The notes under the pieces are model-generated. The model made no database searches, was not told the DNA's origin, and was given only the letters and a program-made list of their open reading frames with translations. A program made the translations under genes and the position numbers. A stretch of DNA of 46,930 nt from JAATFY01 sp049276515 (GTDB lineage Bacteria; Pseudomonadota; Alphaproteobacteria; UBA9219): contig JBASWO010000008.1 in the NCBI GenBank assembly GCA_049276515.1, positions 1-46,930 of the forward strand. Direction: 5' to 3'. This document shows, one piece after another, positions 6,866 to 16,042 of this stretch (the stretch's first letter is position 1; the number at the start of each line of letters is the position of its first letter).

Positions 6866-8344
6866 CTAGTCAAAAAAACCTTTAATTTCAGCTGCTTGTG
6901 ATGCGTTGCTTTTCGTTGACTTGAGCGCTGTTAGGGCCCTTTCGCGGGCTTTTCCATGATCGATAATCGGATTGGGGTAAGTTGTCCCTAAAATGATGCC
7001 CGCCTCTTTAAGAGCCTTTTGAGGTGCTTTCCAGGGCTGGTGGATAAACTGACGATCCAGCTTGGCAAGTTCCGGTACAAACTGACGGACATAATCGCCG
7101 TCCGGATCAAATTTTTCGCCCTGCAAAGTGGGATTGAAAATACGGAAATAAGGCGATGCATCAGCGCCGCATCCAGCGACCCATTGCCAGCTTGCGGTGT
7201 TATTGCCGAGATCTGCATCAACCAACGTATCCCAGAACCATGCAGCACCTTCACGCCAGTCGATCAATAAATCTTTGATCAAGAAGGAGGCTGCGATCAT
7301 ACGCACGCGGTTATGCATCCAGCCGGTTTGCCACAATTGGCGCATACCAGCATCTACGATTGGATAACCCGTCATGCCGCGCTGCCAAGCTTTCAAGCCT
7401 TTTTCATCTTTTTTCCATGGAAATTGACTGAAAGATTTGTTGAGTGGCTCTGTTGGGAGATTGGGAATGTGCGATAAAAGATGCCAAGAAAATTCACGCC
7501 ATAAAATCTCGAGCAGATAGCGCTCTGCGTGACTTCCAAGAGAGGGTGTTTTTGCAACCGCATATTGAATAGCATGCCAAACTTGTTTTGGGCTGATATG
7601 ACCAAAATGTAAGTAAGATGAAAGACGAGACGTATGATTTTTATCGGGTCTATCACGACCTTTTTGATAACTATCTAAAGCCTTATCAATAAAGTTACGC
7701 AAATGTTGATGTGCTGCTTTTTCTCCTGGTGTCCAAGCAGCCTTTAAGCCTTCGGGCCATGTGGCTTTCTTTGGCACTAAGTTCCAATTTTTCAGATCAT
7801 CAGTTTTTATGCCTGCCATGCTTTGAAGCTTTGATGGAGCAGCTTCGGGCTTTTCCGGAGTTTTAGCAGCAAAACAGGCTTTCGAAAAAGGCGTAAAGAC
7901 TTTAAAAGGGGTGCCAGCACCCGTTTTAATGCTGCCTGGCTCAAAAAGAAGAAAGCCAGAATGGGGTTTGATGATAAGGCCCTTCTTTTCAAAAAACTCA
8001 ATGAGATGATTATCGCGCGCGCATGCGAAAGGCTCATAACTTTTGTTCCATGTAATGGATGTAGCTCCAGTCTCAGCAATAAGGCTTTCTAAAACCTGCT
8101 TTGGCTCACCCCGCCTTAGAATAAGTGGCGCACCAAGCTTTTCAAATGCTTCGCTCAAATCCTTTAAAGCTTCAGCTAGCCACCATTTTGAGGCGCCGCC
8201 AGGAGGGAAGGGATCTTCTCCGTCCTCATCCCAAATATAAAGAGGTACAACGGGTCCCTGGCGTGCAGCCCAGTTCAGGGCGGCATTATCAGCGAGGCGT
8301 AAATCCTGGCGTAACCATAAAAGAATGGGAGATTTATCCGTCAT
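6866..8344 (-). CDS. phrB: Deoxyribodipyrimidine photolyase
   Basis: This FAD enzyme uses light to split cyclobutane pyrimidine dimers. The 492-aa protein has the N-terminal antenna-binding domain (PILLWLRQDLRLADN, residues 5-19) and a C-terminal FAD domain with TSRLSSYLHFGHISP, WREFSWHLL, GYPIVDAGMRQLWQTGWMHN and NNTASWQWVAGCG. The latter three are hallmarks of class I photolyases, with the conserved tryptophans used in electron transfer. Cryptochrome cannot be fully excluded, but the WQW and MHNR motifs favour a CPD photolyase. It is divergent from sppA and shares a 94-nt intergenic region with it. Confidence 0.94.
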   Translation of the reverse strand: MTDKSPILLWLRQDLRLADNAALNWAARQGPVVPLYIWDEDGEDPFPPGGASKWWLAEALKDLSEAFEKLGAPLILRRGEPKQVLESLIAETGATSITWNKSYEPFACARDNHLIEFFEKKGLIIKPHSGFLLFEPGSIKTGAGTPFKVFTPFSKACFAAKTPEKPEAAPSKLQSMAGIKTDDLKNWNLVPKKATWPEGLKAAWTPGEKAAHQHLRNFIDKALDSYQKGRDRPDKNHTSRLSSYLHFGHISPKQVWHAIQYAVAKTPSLGSHAERYLLEILWREFSWHLLSHIPNLPTEPLNKSFSQFPWKKDEKGLKAWQRGMTGYPIVDAGMRQLWQTGWMHNRVRMIAASFLIKDLLIDWREGAAWFWDTLVDADLGNNTASWQWVAGCGADASPYFRIFNPTLQGEKFDPDGDYVRQFVPELAKLDRQFIHQPWKAPQKALKEAGIILGTTYPNPIIDHGKARERALTALKSTKSNASQAAEIKGFFD

Positions 8345-8398
8345 ATCTCACTGTTGTTAAACGTGACTTAAAAGCCAAGATAGAGTAATCATTCCTGA

Positions 8399-8423
8399 AC
8401 GAACAGTCTTTAACGAACAGTCT
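8399..8423. repeat. Tandem 11-bp direct repeat between phrB and sppA
   Basis: ACGAACAGTCT occurs exactly at 8399-8409 and 8413-8423, with 3 nt between copies. It lies in the divergent phrB/sppA region, 55 nt upstream of phrB and 16 nt upstream of the sppA start. It could be a regulator binding site. It does not fit the alphaproteobacterial LexA box because the GAAC spacing is 10, not 7. Confidence 0.4.
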
Positions 8424-8438
8424 ATCCGGGGTCCCAGC

Positions 8439-10220
8439 GTGCTTAAAATTCTTACCCGCCTTTTTGCTATCATTGGCCTTCTTGTAACGCTCATTATTCT
8501 TGTTGCAGCTATCTTTGGCTCTCAAGAGCAAAAAGGAGCTGGTAAAATCCCTGATGCCGCTGTTCTAGTTCTCAATTTTGATGAACCTATCGTTGAGCAA
8601 AATCAGCCATCTCCTTTGCAGCTCGCGATGCATGAAGAGGCAACCCCCCTTCTTGATGTTCTGCATGCTATCGATAACGCAAAAAACGATCCCAAGATTA
8701 AAGCTTTAGTGGCACGCTTTGGTCCAAGCCAGCCCAGTTTGGCGCATTCTCAAGAATTACGTGCTGCCATCGCTCGTTTTCGTGCAACAGGCAAACCAAC
8801 CTATGCCTTTGCATCCTCCTACGGCAGTTTCGGTCTAGGTAACCGTGCTTATTATTTAGCGAGCGCTTTCGAAGAAATTTGGCTGCAGCCTGTAGGCTCT
8901 GTCGGTCTTTCTGGCATTGCGATCCAATCACCTTTTGCCAAAACAGCTCTTGATAAAATCGGCGTGAAGCCTGATTTCATGCAGCGTGAGGAATATAAAT
9001 CCCTCATGGAAACCGCAACACGCGATGATATGTCGGAGCCTGCGCGCACCATGATGCAAAGCATGATCGATGATATCGCCAATCAAATTGCGAGCGGTAT
9101 TGCAGAAAGCCGTAAATGGGAAACAGCTCAAGTCAAAAGCTTGATGGATAAGGGGCCTTATACAGAGAGTGAGGCTTTAAAAGCTAATCTTGTAACGCGT
9201 GTTGGCTATGCTGATGAACTAGATGAAGAGGTTGAAAAGAAGCTGGGCGTTGAAGCTAAAGCTGTCAGCGTTGATCATTATTTAGCCGCCACACATAAAA
9301 AACATGAAAAATCCAAAGCCAAGATCGCGCTCATTTATGGCACAGGCCTCATTGTTGATCGCAATGTAGGTCCAGCCGATATTGGCGGTGAAAAGCTTAT
9401 GGGTGCCGATGTTATTGCAGGCGCCTTTAATGCAGCTGCCAATGATAAAGACGTCAAAGCCATTTTGTTCCGCGTTGATAGTCCTGGCGGATCGCCTGAA
9501 GCATCTGAGACAATCCGCCGCGCCGTTATCCATGCTCAGAAAAAGGGTAAGCCCGTCATTGTTTCTATGTCAGATGTAGCGGCATCAGGTGGATATTGGA
9601 TTTCAATGAATGCAGATCGAATTGTGGCCGATGCGGGTACGCTCACGGGCTCCATTGGTGTGATCTCGGGCAAATTTACCATCCAAGGTCTTTTGGAAAA
9701 ACTTGGTGTTCGTTTTGATACCCTTAAGACCAATGATGAAGCGGGCATGTGGTCTTTGGTTGAGACTTTCACGCCAGCTCAACGTGAGCGCATGAATGCT
9801 CTTTTGGATCAAACCTATCAAGCTTTCACCAAAAATGTTTCAGAAGCTCGCAAGATCCCCATGGAGAAAATGCCAGAAGTTGCCAAAGGCCGCGTTTGGA
9901 CTGGATCGCAAGCACTCAAGATTGGTTTGGTTGATGAATTAGGCGGCTTTGATGTGGCACTGAGTGCGATCCGTAAAAAGCTCAAGCTCGAAGAAAAAGA
10001 TTATATGTCACTCGAGTTGTTCCCAGAGCCAGAAACGCCTGTTGAGCGTGTCATGAAGCTTTTGAAAACCATGGGCGTTGAAGGGGCTATGATCCGCTCG
10101 ACACTCATGCAATGGCAGGCCATGCAAGCTGAGATCGCGCCGCTCTGGAGCGATGTCAGCAGTTTTAAAAAACCAGTGAATGCAAAAATGCCGGCCGCTG
10201 CTTTAGGGGCTGTTCGTTAA
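8439..10220 (+). CDS. sppA: Signal peptide peptidase SppA, 67K type
   Basis: SppA is an inner-membrane protease that degrades cleaved signal peptides. The 593-aa product has an N-terminal membrane anchor (residues 5-27) and two tandem S49 domains, as in the E. coli enzyme. The catalytic lysine is Lys187 (EEYKSLMETA) in the first domain and the catalytic serine is Ser383 (DVAASGGYWIS) in the second, giving the split Ser-Lys dyad of long SppA. The start codon is GTG. The last 18 nt overlap the convergent lipoprotein gene. Confidence 0.95.
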   Translation: MLKILTRLFAIIGLLVTLIILVAAIFGSQEQKGAGKIPDAAVLVLNFDEPIVEQNQPSPLQLAMHEEATPLLDVLHAIDNAKNDPKIKALVARFGPSQPSLAHSQELRAAIARFRATGKPTYAFASSYGSFGLGNRAYYLASAFEEIWLQPVGSVGLSGIAIQSPFAKTALDKIGVKPDFMQREEYKSLMETATRDDMSEPARTMMQSMIDDIANQIASGIAESRKWETAQVKSLMDKGPYTESEALKANLVTRVGYADELDEEVEKKLGVEAKAVSVDHYLAATHKKHEKSKAKIALIYGTGLIVDRNVGPADIGGEKLMGADVIAGAFNAAANDKDVKAILFRVDSPGGSPEASETIRRAVIHAQKKGKPVIVSMSDVAASGGYWISMNADRIVADAGTLTGSIGVISGKFTIQGLLEKLGVRFDTLKTNDEAGMWSLVETFTPAQRERMNALLDQTYQAFTKNVSEARKIPMEKMPEVAKGRVWTGSQALKIGLVDELGGFDVALSAIRKKLKLEEKDYMSLELFPEPETPVERVMKLLKTMGVEGAMIRSTLMQWQAMQAEIAPLWSDVSSFKKPVNAKMPAAALGAVR

Positions 10221-10736
10221 GAGGCGGCTCTTGCTTGGCTTGATAGCAGAGTTAGCCAAGACTTTTACTGTAGCAGCTCTTCGGACTTTCAGAATGCTGT
10301 CAGGGCCATCTTTGATTTCTGCAACTGGTAAGCCATGTGCCGTTACAATATAAGCACCATCTTTATGGCGTATAGTTTTCGAAGTCCCATCAATAACTAA
10401 AGTGTAATGCCGGCTTTGCGGATTGATGGCCTCGACGACAATGTTTGGTGGTCTTACTAAAGCTTCCATAGGTGTTATGCCGCTTGTGCAAAAATCAACA
10501 ATTTGCTGCCGCGCTTCTTTTGCATCTTGAGCGACATAAATGCCCGTGTAGACGGTTTCTCCTGAAAGCGCGCGTTGCGTAACGGTATAACCATTATAGT
10601 CTTGTGAGAAGTGCGCGCTGCCAAACTGATCATTACTACAATCAGCAGGGGGTGGAGCTTTAGCGGCGCATCCTGCTAACAGCAGAGCTGAGCTGAGGGC
10701 GGCATAAGTCTTGGTAGGGCGGCTAAACTGAAACAT
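10203..10736 (-). CDS. Uncharacterised lipoprotein
   Basis: The 177-aa protein has a signal peptide ending in a good lipobox, LLAGC, with Cys23 as the lipid site, followed by a proline-rich linker. The mature part looks beta-rich (YNGYTVTQRALSGETVYTGI, then SRHYTLVIDG). I do not recognise a domain. Its C-terminal codons overlap the 3' end of sppA on the opposite strand by 18 nt. It stands alone, 127 nt downstream of the acetyltransferase-like gene on the same strand. Confidence 0.8.
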   Translation of the reverse strand: MFQFSRPTKTYAALSSALLLAGCAAKAPPPADCSNDQFGSAHFSQDYNGYTVTQRALSGETVYTGIYVAQDAKEARQQIVDFCTSGITPMEALVRPPNIVVEAINPQSRHYTLVIDGTSKTIRHKDGAYIVTAHGLPVAEIKDGPDSILKVRRAATVKVLANSAIKPSKSRLLTNSP

Positions 10737-10863
10737 GTCTCAAATCCCTAATCAAAATAAATAGAATATCGACACCAAGACTACGTTTGGGGTGTGCTTC
10801 TGTCAAAAGCGTTTTAGTTGCAGAAAACAGGAGGCAATTCAGGGTTTAGTCTGGTTAAGGGGC

Positions 10864-11469
10864 CTAGGGATCAGGCGTTAAAGGCAGCTTTAATTGTGCA
10901 AAAGCATGAGATCTTTGTTTGGGATCTCTGAGATCCAGTACACCTTTGTTGCCGCGATTGCGTAGAACGCGACGCCCTAAATCTGTCTTAGCTAAATGCC
11001 AGACTTGATCGGGACAACGCGCTAAATTTTCTTTCCAGTGAGCAACCTGCGCAGCTTCATCGCGGCGGGCTTCCCCCCAATTAGGCTTGCAAGGCTCATC
11101 ACTACGAAACCCAAGACTAAACCAGAAGCTACTTCCACCACCTGCAAATATAGATGTAGATATTTTTGTGTAATCTTCGTCAGTTGCGAACAAAACAGCG
11201 CGCCTAACAAACTCACGACCATAACCAAGTCCTTTTGTCTTGGATTTTGCTAGCCCCGCATTAATAGCTGAAATGTGAAATTCGCCATTCGGGCGAGGGT
11301 AGACTTGAAAACGACCAAAGATTTCACCTGCTGCATTCTTGAAAAGAAAGCTTATGTATTGGGGGCAGATAAATTCTACTCCCAAAACTTTATAGCTAGG
11401 TGAGACAAATGGAAGGCGTTCTGCGTCGCCTAAATAATCGCTGAATTTTTGAATAAAGGGGTCGTACAT
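10864..11469 (-). CDS. Possible GNAT-like acetyltransferase, hypothetical
   Basis: The 201-aa protein has features that recall the GNAT fold: KGLGYGREFVRRAVLFA near residue 80 could be the acetyl-CoA-binding loop and helix, and SSFWFSLGFRS could be the following strand region. The match is loose. The frame also opens at a TTG three codons earlier, but the ATG at 11469 is the better start. The C-terminal third (HLAKTDLGRRVLRNRGNKG) is basic and unrecognised. A function cannot be assigned. Confidence 0.6.
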   Translation of the reverse strand: MYDPFIQKFSDYLGDAERLPFVSPSYKVLGVEFICPQYISFLFKNAAGEIFGRFQVYPRPNGEFHISAINAGLAKSKTKGLGYGREFVRRAVLFATDEDYTKISTSIFAGGGSSFWFSLGFRSDEPCKPNWGEARRDEAAQVAHWKENLARCPDQVWHLAKTDLGRRVLRNRGNKGVLDLRDPKQRSHAFAQLKLPLTPDP

Positions 11470-11531
11470 GGGCTTCAATTTAATGCGTCAATATGAAACT
11501 AAATAATACTATGTGCTTTAACTCTATTGGC

Positions 11532-12089
11532 TCAATTAACGAAATGCTTTTCACTCGCCCGCCAGTAATCCCAGGCGGTAAAGAGCGTCACAATACCTGC
11601 AATCCATAGCCCCCAATCACCAATCGTGGTGGCGGGAATAAAGTCAGGTGCATAGCGATCGCCAATAATCAAAAAGGACAGGGCAACGATTTGGATGAAG
11701 GTTTTCCATTTTGCTAATTGGCTGACTGGAACACTTACCCGAACGCCGGCTAGAAATTCACGTAAACCTGAGACGGCGACTTCACGTAGTAAAATCACAA
11801 CAGCCGGCCATATCGCCATGCCACTAATCTGTGCGTTCGCCACAAGAAACAGGATGACAGCAGAAATGAGAAGTTTATCGGCGATCGGATCAAGAAACTG
11901 TCCAATCGCTGATACCTGGTTATCGCGCCGTGCAACATAGCCATCGAGAAGATCTGTAATACCGGCTGCTACGAAGACAAAAAGGGCAAGCCATGCTGCC
12001 CAGCCATGCGGAATAACTAACAGAAGCAAAATCACTGGAATAGCGATGATGCGCGAGAGGGTAAGCTGATTGGCTAAAGAATTTAACAT
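11532..12089 (-). CDS. pgsA: CDP-diacylglycerol-glycerol-3-phosphate 3-phosphatidyltransferase
   Basis: PgsA makes phosphatidylglycerol phosphate, the committed step to phosphatidylglycerol and cardiolipin. The 185-aa membrane protein has a complete CDP-alcohol phosphotransferase motif: Asp46, Asp49-Gly50, Ala53-Arg54, Gly63, Asp67 and Asp71. Four or more hydrophobic segments surround it. The N-terminus NQLTLSRIIAIPVI is typical of PgsA. The length is normal. Other CDP-alcohol transferases such as PssA are less likely given the N-terminal signature. Confidence 0.9.
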   Translation of the reverse strand: MLNSLANQLTLSRIIAIPVILLLLVIPHGWAAWLALFVFVAAGITDLLDGYVARRDNQVSAIGQFLDPIADKLLISAVILFLVANAQISGMAIWPAVVILLREVAVSGLREFLAGVRVSVPVSQLAKWKTFIQIVALSFLIIGDRYAPDFIPATTIGDWGLWIAGIVTLFTAWDYWRASEKHFVN

Positions 12090-12237
12090 GCGTATCCAGA
12101 ATTTTTTTTCATACTAGAGATTAACCAAAGTTAGGCAAGATCAATAAGCGCAATTAATAGGCTTCAATTTAGGTTGTAAAAGCTACCGAACCCTTGCATT
12201 TTAGCATCATATTGCGAGTTCATTTATAGGCCTAATA

Positions 12238-13680
12238 ATGTTTCGAGTTTCACTCAGAGAGCGCCCTTTATATTCGCCTGCGCTCCATTCAGCAGAATAC
12301 GCCTCGCAAAGAGGTTATTGGCAAGAACATGTGGGCTATGAGATTAGCGAATCTCAGGCTGAGCAAATGCGCCAGGCTGTCTCTGAACTTTCAAGCATGT
12401 TCAAACAAGCCATGAATTATGTCGTAGCAAATCCAGAAGTGCTGCGCCAATTCTTCATGCACCCTGATGAATATCAAAATCACTGTGTTTTACAATTAGC
12501 GCGCCAATCTTGGTTGGATGAAGGTATACGCGATACTGTTCTGGAACGTTTGGATATGGCCTGGGATGGTATTAATCCACCCAAACTTTTAGAAAGAAAT
12601 TTAGGCCATATGGGCCTTATTGTGGGTACAGGTCCGGTACAAGAAAAATATATTGCTTGGCTTCGTAAGCAACCCGGTTTTTCTGATGCCAATTCCTTCG
12701 GTGATTTGGAAGAAGCCCTCATTCAGTCTTTCCAGAATGTTGCTTGGCAAATGTTTTTGCCGCGGGGCGGGCGTGTTGCAGTCATCGCTCAAAACAAAAC
12801 GCCTAAAAGTGATCGTGGAATGCTCGCGGCACCTCGCTTATTAACGCGGTGGGCACGGAAAGCTGGATTTAACGCAAGCCGTGTTGTCGCTGATACGCTC
12901 AATTATGATCAAATTACAGGCGCCATGGTAGCTTTTACGGCTTTTGGACAACGTAAAAGTGAGAAGTTTGCTGATTTAGAGCGGCGCATTTTTAAAGGTA
13001 ATATCAGTCAGCGCGTTTTTAGCTCAATCAGCATAGCCCGTAGTATTCAAGCTCAGCACGCCTATACTTTTTTTGCCGGCGATTATTATATGTATAATCT
13101 TGCGCAATCATCGAAAAATGGCGTGCCTCCGGATGGTCTTAAAACGCGCACTATGGATCCTTATTGGGTTCTGCTTGCCCATAATAAAGCCCTGTTAGCT
13201 GTCCTACATGAGCTGTTTCCCGATCATCCCAATCTTTTACCTACCTATATAGGAACCCGTGAGCTTAAAGATCAAAAACGCATATTTAAACGCATGTATG
13301 GATCTCAGGGTAACGAGTCCGTCATTGTTAATGAAAACAACGACATCGTAAATGTAAGGAACGTTCGGGGTGGTGGCCGTCTTTGGTCGGAAGAGAGTTA
13401 TGTGACGCAAGCTTTTACGGAAGCAGCAGCAGGCAGTTTTGGCCGTTACCGCGTTTTCAATGTATTTGCGACACAAGGCAAAGCAGCCGCTATGAGTGTA
13501 CGTGAAGCGCCCGGACCTTTTGTCGGCGGGGATGATACAAAAACGCAATTACTTCCAGTTATTGTAAGACCTGATGATGTCATAGCTGAATTAGGTCGTA
13601 CAAAAGACGCTGATCCTTCACGTTCAACTTTCTTTATGAATTTAATAATTGGTAATTTTACAGATGAACTAAAGTTCTGA
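12238..13680 (+). CDS. Stand-alone glutathionylspermidine synthase-like ATP-grasp protein
   Basis: The 480-aa protein matches the synthetase half of glutathionylspermidine synthase in pattern. Residues 27-121 have the family's GYWQEHVGYEIS start and the metal/substrate block MAWDGINPPKLLERN. Residues 309-333 have the ATP-grasp core PYWVLLAHNKALL followed by LFPDHPNLL. There is no N-terminal amidase domain. Two landmarks differ from the family as I know it: the usual YNADTPT is RNLGHMG here, and the GRxGxN segment after the core is GSQGNES (355-361). It may ligate a different amine or be inactive. It is divergent from pgsA and its stop codon abuts the uvrC stop. Confidence 0.75.
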   Translation: MFRVSLRERPLYSPALHSAEYASQRGYWQEHVGYEISESQAEQMRQAVSELSSMFKQAMNYVVANPEVLRQFFMHPDEYQNHCVLQLARQSWLDEGIRDTVLERLDMAWDGINPPKLLERNLGHMGLIVGTGPVQEKYIAWLRKQPGFSDANSFGDLEEALIQSFQNVAWQMFLPRGGRVAVIAQNKTPKSDRGMLAAPRLLTRWARKAGFNASRVVADTLNYDQITGAMVAFTAFGQRKSEKFADLERRIFKGNISQRVFSSISIARSIQAQHAYTFFAGDYYMYNLAQSSKNGVPPDGLKTRTMDPYWVLLAHNKALLAVLHELFPDHPNLLPTYIGTRELKDQKRIFKRMYGSQGNESVIVNENNDIVNVRNVRGGGRLWSEESYVTQAFTEAAAGSFGRYRVFNVFATQGKAAAMSVREAPGPFVGGDDTKTQLLPVIVRPDDVIAELGRTKDADPSRSTFFMNLIIGNFTDELKF

Positions 13681-15582
13681 TTAATTCTCTTGATGAAAAT
13701 AATCATGGATTTTTTTAGCAACACTGAGGCTAATGCCTGGCACGCGTGTTAAATCGTCGAGCCCCGCAGCGGCGACAGCCTTGGCTGAGCCAAAATGATG
13801 TAAAAGAGCGCGTTTTCTTATGGTGCCAATGCCGCCCACATCTTCGAGACCTGACTGGCTGATCGCTTTCGTGCGTTTAGCTCTGTGTGTGCCTATGGCA
13901 AAGCGATGAGCTTCATCGCGAAGGCGTTGTAGGTAATAAAGAGCAGGATCTTCCATAGGCAGGCTAAAAGCCTCACGTCCTGGCATAAAAAAACGTTCTT
14001 TGCCGGCATTGCGGTCTTGTCCTTTGGCGATCGCCACAATGCACATATCAGGTATCCCTAATTCGGCCATAACGGCTTGTGCCTTTGAAAGTTGGCCCTG
14101 ACCGCCATCAATTAAAACGAGATCTGGCCACATACCAGACTGACGTGTTGGATCTTCTTCAATGAGCCGACGAAAACGGCGCGTAAGAACCTCTTCCATC
14201 ATGGCGTAATCATCGCCTGCGGCTTTTTCGTTTCTAATATTAAATTTACGGTAGGTTTTTTTGAGAAAACCTTCGGGGCCAGCTGCAATCATAGCGCCTA
14301 CGGCGTTGCTGCCTGAGATGTGTGAATTATCATATACCTCGATACGTTTTGGTGTCTCAGCAAGACTAAAAATTTCCGTAACGCGGTTGAGGAGTTTCGC
14401 TTGTTCCGAGCTTTCAGATAATTTGCGGCCCAAAGCTTCCTTGGCATTTTTGCGTGCATGTTCAATGAGGCGCTTCTTATCACCGAGTTGAGGGATATTG
14501 AGGCTGACTTTGTGCCCTGCTTGCTCTGATAAAGCTTTTTGCAGGAGTTCTTGTTCCTGGGGCTTATCGCTTAAGTAAAGGCAGGGTGGTGGGGCCTTAT
14601 CGGCATAGAACTGCGTAAGAAAAGCGGCCATGATTTCATCAACGGGCGTTTCTTTATCATGTGATGGATAAAAGAGACGTGCTCCATAATTACGGTCTGA
14701 GCGGAAAAAGAAAATCTGAATAGCGGTTTTGCCACCCTGCTGATGAAGAGCAATGATATCCGCATCATCAATGCCGGCCACATTGATGTCTTGGCGGGTT
14801 TGAATGCCAGTGAGAACCTTAATACGGTCCCGTAATTGAGCGGCATGCTCAAAATCAAGCGCATCACTTGCGCTCTGCATTTCTTCAGCGATTTTTTTCT
14901 GAATATCTTGGCTTTTACCTTTGAGAAACGCCAAAGCTTCGGCGGTTTGCCGTCCATAATCTTCAACAGTGACTTTATTCACGCAAGGCGCTGTGCAGCG
15001 TTTGATGTGGTACTGAAGACAGGGACGGGTGCGATTTGCAAAAAACGTATCCGTACAATTTCGGAGCATAAAGCCGCGCTGTAAAAGCGTCAGTGTTTCT
15101 GTGACAGCGCCTGCAGAAGCAAAGGGGCCAAAATACCAACCCTTACGGTTTTTATTCCCTCTATGCTTGGCCAATTGAGGAAAGTCATGATCGCGAGTGA
15201 TGAGGATATAGGGATAGCTTTTATCGTCGCGTAGCAGGACGTTAAAGGGCGGCATAAAGCGCTGAATGAAATTAGCTTCTAAAAGAAGAGCCTCAGTCTC
15301 AGTGTTCGTAACAACAATCTCGCAGGTACGTGTTTGTGCGACCATGCGTTGAATACGGTGGGGAAGGCGTGAGCGCTGTGTATAGCTTGAGACGCGTTTC
15401 TTTAAATTCTTGGCTTTGCCCACATAAAGGACAGTGCCGCTTTCCGCTATCATGCGGTAAACGCCAGCTGACGAGGGCATAGTTTTCAAATGCGCACGTA
15501 AAATATCCGCGCCTGTATCAAATCCAGTGCGGCCTTTATGCAAATGCTCAGCTTTTGTCTCTTCGCTCTCGTCGTTCGTCAT
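13681..15582 (-). CDS. uvrC: UvrABC excinuclease subunit C
   Basis: UvrC makes both incisions in nucleotide excision repair. The 633-aa protein has, in order, a GIY-YIG nuclease domain (AGVYRMIAESGTVLYVGKA, about 38-56), a UVR motif that contacts UvrB (SASDALDFEHAAQLRDRIK, about 247-265), the UvrC endonuclease domain with IEVYDNSHISG, and a C-terminal tandem helix-hairpin-helix region (LEDVGGIGTIRKRALLHHFG). The length and order are normal. uvrB is about 9 kb away on the other strand in the same window. Confidence 0.97.
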   Translation of the reverse strand: MTNDESEETKAEHLHKGRTGFDTGADILRAHLKTMPSSAGVYRMIAESGTVLYVGKAKNLKKRVSSYTQRSRLPHRIQRMVAQTRTCEIVVTNTETEALLLEANFIQRFMPPFNVLLRDDKSYPYILITRDHDFPQLAKHRGNKNRKGWYFGPFASAGAVTETLTLLQRGFMLRNCTDTFFANRTRPCLQYHIKRCTAPCVNKVTVEDYGRQTAEALAFLKGKSQDIQKKIAEEMQSASDALDFEHAAQLRDRIKVLTGIQTRQDINVAGIDDADIIALHQQGGKTAIQIFFFRSDRNYGARLFYPSHDKETPVDEIMAAFLTQFYADKAPPPCLYLSDKPQEQELLQKALSEQAGHKVSLNIPQLGDKKRLIEHARKNAKEALGRKLSESSEQAKLLNRVTEIFSLAETPKRIEVYDNSHISGSNAVGAMIAAGPEGFLKKTYRKFNIRNEKAAGDDYAMMEEVLTRRFRRLIEEDPTRQSGMWPDLVLIDGGQGQLSKAQAVMAELGIPDMCIVAIAKGQDRNAGKERFFMPGREAFSLPMEDPALYYLQRLRDEAHRFAIGTHRAKRTKAISQSGLEDVGGIGTIRKRALLHHFGSAKAVAAAGLDDLTRVPGISLSVAKKIHDYFHQEN

Positions 15583-16042
15583 ATTCGCATTTATCAGTTT
15601 GGGGGCTTTATGCTCTCTTTATCCCCGAAATCTGTGGATAAGTCTGTCAACAAAACCACTTTTACGCGTCATTTTGCCTGGTAAATAAACACAAATTAAC
15701 CCGCTGCTCAAAAAGTAGGCATATGAGTGTAATCCATTGATATGTGGTCATATTATTGTGGCAGAAAAATGAAAATACTCAATGAATGTTCTTTTTTCGT
15801 GCCGTTATTGATGTTTTTGACGCTTGCTGTGAACAATCCCTCATGCCGCTGCATTACCTAATTTAGGGAGTCAAGCGGCAAAGACGACAGAAAAAATCTT
15901 TATAACTCTCTGACTAAAAAAATTTCTAAAAGTGAGCAAAAAGTGCGCGGGTTCTCGTAAAAAATTTCTCGTTCTAGAACTGACGGTTATGTCTCTCACT
16001 TCATGCGATTGTGAAGGCACAGCAACTAAACGTTGAGTGAGA
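15583..16042. other. 460-bp region without a convincing gene (uvrC upstream / folB downstream)
   Basis: This is the only stretch over 300 bases without a supported gene. It presumably carries the uvrC promoter (minus strand) at its left end. It contains TTATCC and GGATAA in inverted orientation at 15619-15641, the right half forming a consensus DnaA-box-like TGTGGATAA (15633-15641). The right part, 15862-15980, has two AAAATTTCT repeats. I see no tRNA-like fold, terminator or conserved RNA. A 30-codon hydrophobic frame at 15769-15861 has no ribosome site. Confidence 0.5.

Noticed and set aside
8397..8418. GAAC repeats upstream of sppA and phrB resembling a LexA site
   Set aside because: The alphaproteobacterial site needs a 7-nt spacing; here the spacings are 0, 10 and 14.
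15619..15641. DnaA-box-like sequence as a chromosome origin
   Set aside because: Only one consensus box is present, there is no cluster or typical origin gene neighbour, and gene orientation does not switch here.
15769..15861. A 30-codon hydrophobic frame (MKILNECSFFVPLLMF...) in the uvrC/folB gap
   Set aside because: It has no ribosome site, no recognised relative and is short enough to arise by chance; kept only as a note.
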